From Siphonodentalium dalli (Eukaryota > Mollusca > Scaphopoda > Gadilida > Siphonodentaliidae): a stretch of DNA of 64,000 nucleotides. The notes under the pieces were generated by a model. That model was not told the DNA's origin, did not search any database, and saw nothing but the letters and a program-made list of their open reading frames with translations. The position numbers and the translations under genes are program-made. How positions within the stretch are numbered: the first letter of the stretch is position 1; each line of letters starts with the position of its first letter. The DNA lies in contig CP136061.1 in assembly GCA_032622095.1 (NCBI GenBank), positions 117,438,754-117,502,753 of the forward strand. The letters are read 5' to 3'. Positions 57,600 through 64,000 of the stretch are shown here, piece by piece.

Positions 57600-60500
57600 G
57601 AATGAACCGTGGAACATATTTTCTTTGAACCAAGCGAAATCCTTTTGGGTTTTGGGTTCCCGGACAACCTGACATTGGTAAGTCGTAAATCTGGTTTTCA
57701 AAGCAACGGCATATAGAACATTGGAGAAGAAAAGAAAATAGATGTTTCTGTGAAACTAATTTGTATTGTTTGATAATAGTATACATGTTGGTAGTGCAAG
57801 TAGTTGCCCACTTCATGGTCTAAACTGCAAGAAACAATATTTTCAAGGTTACCCAACAAGGTCAAGGTCATTTGATGAACTGTTTATTTGTAACAGGTAA
57901 TTCTACATTCACCTGCTAATAAATTCACATATTTCGCAAATAACCAACAACCGCGTGATGGAATTATAATCACATGTTTCTAACCTTCTATGTGATCTAC
58001 TGATCGACGTTCTTCTAGGTGTGTTCAGTTTTCCAAATTGAACTTATCAATGTCATACACGGGGCCTGAGATTTGAGATCGTATTGTTCAGCTGCCTAAA
58101 TGTAGAGCAGTATATGATCAACAAGGTGGAAAAGTGAACATATTGTGGTGTTCACCACCGATCGCTTGCCCGCAATACCAAATTTACTTACGTTATAGGT
58201 GTAAGGTCTGCGTTGGTGTTGCCGGCAATCTTTCTTTTCTTCTCAATATGTCTGTCTTTCTGTGATTGTGTGTCTGTCTGGTCTGAGGTCAGTGTTCGAG
58301 TGGCAGAGAAAACCTAGCTTGGGACCTTCCGTCGGATCCCGACGTCGGTGACAGGCGGAGTCCAAAAGATACCGCAAGTCCCCCGAGTTTTCAAATCAAG
58401 CCCCCCCCTTATGCAACAGGATTTTCATGGGCCAGCTTGGGACTTCATTTAAATTCATATATCTCTCTAGTAATGTCCACCCCCAAATTCTTAATATCTT
58501 TCAAACTACTATAAACGTCCACCTCCCCCAATGACTAGCATTTACATATAAACACGTACAAATAAAATAACGAGGGAAATATGGGAACAAAAAAACAAGG
58601 GCGGGCTGTCAAAAATGTCGCCAATTCCCAAATAGTATACTGTTAATGGGCATGATACCTGCCCTCCTTATCTAATCCCAATTTTCCTTATGGGCTTTAT
58701 GACCCAAAAAGCTAAATAGTCCTGCGGGCCTTATGCCCAGGAATGCCAAATAATTTATTGGGCTTTATGTCCATTAGTTTTCCACCGATTTTAAAGGACA
58801 TCATTATCAATTCTCCGTTTAGGTTGTTACTCAATAGTATTTCCTATGGTTAGACCTAAAAAAAACTAGTTATATAAAACTTAACTAGCTCTCCCCAAAT
58901 TGAGCCAGGGGTTAGCTGCCACCTAAGAAAATAGCACCCGTTGTTTCCGGACTATTTGTCCATATCACAATTTAGTATCTACATGATTTGGTATATACAA
59001 TCTCCCATGACTACCTGTCCTTAATTGGAGTACATTTTCCCCGTCCGGGATAAAATAAACAATAAACATTGGGACCTCCGAATGTCTCGTATCGGGACCC
59101 GCAAAGGTCCCACCGCCATGTACAGCCTCCTAAATGTGGATTCTAGTAAGCCTGGTAACTTTTATACTCGGGAATTGCATTCTGGGCTCGACACTTGCAT
59201 CATTTACAATGCCCCTCATGCACGTACCGTATGTATATATACTATAACCCGACTTCAATCGATGAAATCGTCCAAGTTTTCCCTAACGCCATGTTCAATG
59301 AATAGGCTATCTTTATCAGAAGTTCCCTTTCGTCTCTGGCTGCTTCATTATTTAAATCCCCCCTGCCTCCGTTGTAGTCAACCTAACTCTATAGGGTCTC
59401 TGTTGTAGACAGAGCATGGGCCACTTCTATCATACCTTCAATTCCCGTATATACCGAGGATTGCATTGCTAATTCCCGTTGTTACCAAGACTTACTAGAT
59501 GGTCAATAAAGTAGTGTGGATTGTATATGCCATGTGTGGGAGTTGTGGCTTGGTTACCCCACGTCGGATCGGATCGACCCAACAACTGGGTGGGCAATAG
59601 GGGAATCCCCTATCCCCCCGAACGTCCTTATATAAACTGGTCTTGATCTGTCAAAATTACTGCCTCCACAAAACCAAAACATAGATCAATAAGCCTTAAT
59701 TTGGACACCAACTACTTGACCCCCAAACTGTATCGAAACAAACAAAACGTGCATATAAATTAACAACAGTCTTACTCGGGGGCCTAGTTCTATATCCCTA
59801 CTGTGATAGTCAAATTTAAACATCTCCTGGGACCTTAGGCTTATTTCAAGGGCTGTCCTTGTTTAAGTATATACGGACCTATATGACGTGGAATTATACA
59901 TAATACTGCTCCCTAGCTCTCAATGTATCAAATCAATACCAAATTCCAATGATTAAGTTTCAAAGATACCAGTTTTATATGAAAATCTTGTCCGTGCCTT
60001 AATGTTTTGGGCCTATCTGGACGTGTTACGTTAATGTGGGTCGAAATCCTCAACAGGAGCCTCGGTCAAAACAACTTAAGGCACCACAAAGTGAAGGTGC
60101 GGGCAGAAGCCATGTTCAGTTGTGTAAGCACCTACCAGCCATCAATTCGGACAAGATACCAACCGACCGAGGATTCCGAAAACTGCAATTGTGAGATAGC
60201 CACTTCCAGCCTACCGCTTATTCATAACCTCACTACTCATTTCGGCCCGGAATCAGAACAATTGGTCGGCAATGGTAGCCCATCTGACGACCTTAGCTGG
60301 GTCTATGCCCGCATATGGACAACGAGGTCCACTATATATCCCTATGCCACTAAATTGGAGAAAAATGCGTCCTCCCGCCACATGCGGGACATCACTCATC
60401 AATAATAGCCTTACCATCGGGAGGCTGGTCAGACCTTGGTTATGGTCCAATCCAGCTCACGCTATGCTGGGCCCCAATGCGTGGCATATGTCGTGCGACA

Positions 60501-62421
60501 CCCTACTCCATTGCGCAATGGCAGTTTCATCGCCCACACAATCCAGCAGTATTACCGGGCCCTTAAAGCCCGTCTCTCTGGTGATAGTTCTGGCTGCACT
60601 TTGAGCATCCAGCCCAAACTGGTCACAGTCAGGCCACATACAGATGCAATTGTCTGGACCCTGCCAGCCAGGCGAGCAGCCCGAAAGCACATTTGTGTAA
60701 CTGATTTGTTGAGGGTGGGGCTGCCCGATCCAGACCGATGGGACCGATGGTGTCCAACAGGGTGGCCATATGGGAAATTGAGAATATAACATCCTCCAAA
60801 TCACCCCGATCCGTCCCTATAAAACTTGGGCTCATGCCCATGGCCACCCGAAAATTCGATGGCACTGATGGAACGTGGATTAGAGCTACCATAACGTGCC
60901 AATCTCCAAGTAACAGCGTGCCACCCGCGGCTTCTATGGGATATGGACCCCCGGTACCGGATCTGCAGACAACAGATCATCGGGTAGCACTCTAAGAGAG
61001 GGAAGCTCAGCCCGGATCCTGTCCACGTGTAGTCCCACGTCCCAATAGTACTCGGCTACCCGCTTGGCGGCTGAGCACCACCGAAACTTTGGCCGACCAA
61101 AACGAGTTAAGGGCCACTCTGAGGCCTCCGGTGTTGCATCTTGAACTGGCCTTATAGCCCGTTGGTCAGCCTTATCAAGGGGCTGGGGCTCAGGATCCAT
61201 TTGAGTGTCGGGCTCCGGCCCTCTATCGGCATTTGTAGCAAGCTCCGGATCACATACTACAAACGGGCCATGGTCTGGGGCCTCCAACTGCTGTTCTTCA
61301 TGGAGAGCGTTACTGGGCGACTAGGCCCAGGTGAAGTTGGGGAAACAATAGGGGCCACACGCCCGTCCAGCCACAAGCGAAGCCACAAAATGACCCGCCA
61401 GTGGTACAGCACAGTAAAGTTGGTTACCCCGGAGGCCACCAAGGTACCATATGTGGTAAAGCTAGTTGGGGACAGCTCGTACGTCTTCTCCAACTCCTCA
61501 ATGTGGGCCGCACCAGCGGGCGAACATGGAAAGGAAGAGGACCTTCGTTCACCACAACCAGCCGAGTGAGAGCATCTAGGCTCATTCCCAAAGGCCGAAC
61601 AAACTCTAGGAGCGCGTTTGACTGGACCGCTGCGGCCACAGCCGGACGACGCTCCAAAGGTTCCCATAGCAGCGTGGGCAAATGTTGTTCACAGTGCCGC
61701 CGGATACCACGGGGTCTCCCCACATAAACTGCAATGTTGGTCGTTTCCGCGCTTGGTCTTGCGACACACCCGCGGAAACATCCTTCGCATGAGGACCGCC
61801 CGCGGCCCCAGCAGCCTCGCAAACCTCAGTTGTCTTCCCGGTTGCACGGCGGACGGCATGTCACCTGTGCCGGTGGGCCGACCCACCGCATAACCGCTCC
61901 CATTTCCTCCAGTACCAGCAAGGCCCTTACTGTGCCTTCGACTGGCGCCTCTGCCTCGGGTGCTATTCTCTCAGGCCGCCCGGAGCTGCCCGATGTGTTA
62001 GGCTACACCATGGGCCTAACACCGCCTCCTACTACGGGAAATCGGCTCTAGCCCATTTCCCCAGACCCACGTCAGCAAGTGCTGCCCTGCGTATCCGGCT
62101 TCACTTTGGCCTAGCACCTAGCACCCCTTGCTGAAGGGAGCGGTTCTATACCATCTTCCCGGGACCCGATGGTGATCTCCCTCCCAGTTGCACCCCGTTC
62201 TTGTATGACATGAGTTGGAACAGCCCCGTTCTTCGGTGTAGCTGGCCTCCAAGGGCTCTTCTACCTCGGCCAGACGGGATAGTGGAACGGGCGGATGCCT
62301 TTGCGGGCCCCGCTATATGGGCCCTTTCTCGGGCGAAAGCCCGCTTCTCGTCATCGAATTTAACATCAACTATCAACTACAATAAGGGGAAAGATAATTG
62401 TCAATCTGTTCCGCCTCCTAT
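57600..62421. other. Unassigned block, more GC-rich from about 59 kb
   Basis: From about 60 kb the sequence is noticeably richer in G and C than the rest of the window and has overlapping open frames of 70-140 codons on both strands. On the minus strand, 61886 to 61257 stay in one frame with a single TGA, starting with HCSLCGETPWYPAAL (a C-x2-C pair) and including EELEKTYELSPTSFTTYG. Acidic, proline-rich frames follow in other registers at 61287-60934. It lies downstream of the integrase relic and may be a decayed Gag-like or accessory region of a retroelement. I recognise no family, and non-coding DNA is equally possible. Confidence 0.3.
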
Positions 62422-62535
62422 TTATTGATCTGTTGCACCCCCGTGAAACCAGTCTTCACATTTGCTGCATTGAATCGTGAAACCCTCATCGGGTGTCTGA
62501 AAATGCAAAAATAATGGTACGGATGATCCCCATAA
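62422..62535 (-). pseudogene. PHD-finger-like segment after the integrase
   Basis: In the frame of the integrase C-terminus, just beyond its TAG stop, the minus strand reads TPDEGFTIQCSKCEDWFHG and stops at 62422. The C-x2-C-x4-W-F-H pattern with a preceding IQC is the middle of a PHD zinc finger (compare the YCxCR ... CDKCEDWFH type), which reads histone H3 tails. The expected first C-x-C-R appears damaged: TGCATTTTCAGACACCC codes CIF-R in a neighbouring frame. The last cysteines are missing because the frame ends early. Inference: the element carried a C-terminal PHD finger that could steer integration to chromatin. Confidence 0.6.
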
Positions 62536-63560
62536 CTAGGACAGAACCCTATGCCACTCAATCCACGATAGTAGTACCCAATCTTTGCAATAGTTCAAAT
62601 GATCGTGGTTCACTGTGTGAGTCTTTATACAAAACTGAATTTCGAACAGGTACGTACTGAAACATTTAGTCACAATTCCGGAGCCCTTCCATATCGGGTT
62701 TAGTTTTTTAGCTTGTCCCTTTTTGTCCCCAAAATCAAGTAGCCATGTTCATATTTATTCATTCGGGCCGACTTGTCGCTTCGTTTCTTTTGATAACGCT
62801 GTTGTGTTTTTAGTTTCTTACCGGCAATTTCATGTGCCTCGCTCATAGAGTTTTCCAGTAAATTCACCAGCTCACTGGTTGAATGACACGGTTGCTTGTG
62901 TGGTGGTCCAAATACCAGATCGGCGGGCTGATAGACTTCGCGTCCCAACGTGAGTTTATTGGGCGTAATGCCCGTGCTCCTGTTGACAGAAGAGCGTATC
63001 GCGCCTGCAATTTGCGGGACGTAAAGGTCCAAAGTATTTTGTTTGGTACATAAATAGCACCTTACGGCGTCCATTAACAACGTGCGATGCATTCGCTCTA
63101 TTTGTCCATTAGAACTGGGCCTCCAGGCTGTGGTCCTGGTCTTATTTATTTGTAAGGCCCTACATATGTTTTGAAACAGCTGACTTTCAAAGTTGGAAAC
63201 TCGATCGCTATTGATTTCCAACGGACATAAACTTCATTAACCAAAGTTGTCGCCGTTACTTCTGCTGTTTGTGAAGTCACGGGCAGACATTCAATCCATT
63301 TTGTAAATTGGTCGGCCGCCATCAAAACATTCATTTCCTTTAGCTGTTTAGGTAATGCCCCTAAAAAGTTAATATGAAGCCTTTCCGTGGGCGTTCCTGC
63401 ATGCTAACTAATTAGTTCACGTTTGGGTTTACGCACAGGGCATTTACGTTACTGCACTTCGGGCAATCGGCCACATAATATTTAGATTTTCCTTTTTCCA
63501 GGGTTCGTTCCATACCCTGATGACCTGATGTCGGCCGTTCGTGATTCGTTCCTTATAAAC
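62536..63560 (-). pseudogene. Ty3/gypsy integrase relic
   Basis: All integrase parts are visible but frameshifted. The N-terminal zinc finger: NHERPTSGHQGME and ADCPKCSN (about 63465-63560). The core: HAGTPTERLHINFLGALPK and ADQFTKWIECLP, then after a shift near 63221 INSDRVSNFESQLFQ and RPSSNGQIERMHRT. The C-terminal part after another shift near 62706: IWKGSGIVTKCFSTYLFEIQ and VNHDHLNYCKD, ending at a TAG (62536). The second acidic residue and the Glu are present, but the first, normally H-x-D-F, is Asn (HINF). Such an enzyme would be dead. It resembles mollusc/fish-type gypsy integrases from memory. It is a separate copy from the 45-kb pol relic. Confidence 0.85.
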
Positions 63561-64000
63561 GTAGAGAATACTTAGTTTTACTCGTCCACAGCTTTGGAAC
63601 TAGCTAGAAATAACTCTACTTTTTCGGGCTCTGTGCTATCCAGGGGCCAAAAATATGAAATACTGGGAAGAAACTTGGACAACATCCAAGGAAGATCCCG
63701 AAACGACGAGTGGACAACGACGAAGTGTGTGGGCAACGACGAAATGTGGACACGACTAAATGTGATTTTAAACAAAATATGTTTCAAAATTTTGTAAGTA
63801 AATCTGAATAAGGGGCAGGAAATTATTCGCCAAAAACTGCTTAAATTGTCAGAAAGTATTTTGGTATTAGCCAAAATGAATGAGAAATCAATTAATGACC
63901 CAAAGTGGGGCGGATGTCCCCGGATTAAAACTGGGAGTTTTAACAAGTCCCAAAACTCAGCAGCCATGTGCGGTGAAACGCGAAATCACCTTCGAGAATT
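63561..64000. other. Window edge, unassigned
   Basis: A minus-strand open frame of 129 codons (63578-63967) would lie on the 5' side of the integrase, where RNase H linker is expected. Its translation shows no RNase H motif and is not recognised. The true extent of the retroelement beyond 64000 cannot be seen. Confidence 0.3.

Noticed and set aside
59025-59408. Plus-strand 127-codon frame
   Set aside because: No domain or splice evidence. Chance frames of this size are expected in this more GC-rich part.

Overview
This window is AT-rich, intron-poor-looking eukaryotic DNA dominated by repeats, with no operons, no ribosome-binding sites and almost no long open frames. Split exons with GT/AG borders, a PAN-type secreted-protein exon, 5S- and tRNA-derived sequences, Ty3/gypsy and LINE relics, a piggyBac-type MITE and Helitron-type elements all point to an animal nuclear genome. 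The style of the repeats (many long hairpins, CA-rich element ends, poly-G tracts) suggests a marine invertebrate, but the species cannot be fixed from the sequence.

Layout. 1-10.2 kb: dispersed repeats arranged roughly concentrically and in inverted orientation around a degenerate repeat array at 4.5-6.2 kb, with a 145-bp hairpin at 2.9 kb. 12.5-30.5 kb: an 18-kb structure with 3.2-3.4-kb inverted arms (12504-15867 and 27303-30494). Its spacer holds a tandem duplication, a LINE reverse-transcriptase relic, a CCAAT-containing minisatellite and a TTAA-flanked piggyBac-type MITE. 30.5-31.1 kb: two 5S rRNA-derived sequences. 34-38 kb: microsatellites, the first exon of a secreted PAN-domain gene (35460-35771), paired hairpins and a tRNA-like sequence. 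38.7-44.5 kb: a second inverted repeat enclosing a 190-bp tandem array, one unit of which is split by four head-to-tail Helitron-like elements. 45.2-47.9 kb: a Ty3/gypsy pol relic (protease, RT, RNase H) with two in-frame stops. 48-56.3 kb: more Helitron-like copies and MITEs. 57.1 kb: an EGF-like exon in compatible phase with the PAN exon. 57.3-62.4 kb: an unrecognised, more GC-rich block. 62.4-63.6 kb: a decayed Ty3/gypsy integrase followed in frame, after a stop, by a PHD-finger-like segment.

The only likely host gene is the PAN/EGF gene on the + strand. If the two exons belong together, most of the mobile DNA from 36 to 57 kb lies in its 21-kb intron. The best-supported unusual system is the Helitron-like family: ten copies with 5' TC and 3' CTAG ends and a terminal hairpin, at four insertion sites all between A and T. 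One site has its uninterrupted counterpart inside the same window. The copies are tandem, recombined between themselves, and full of overlapping TCAAGGTCA nuclear-receptor half-sites.
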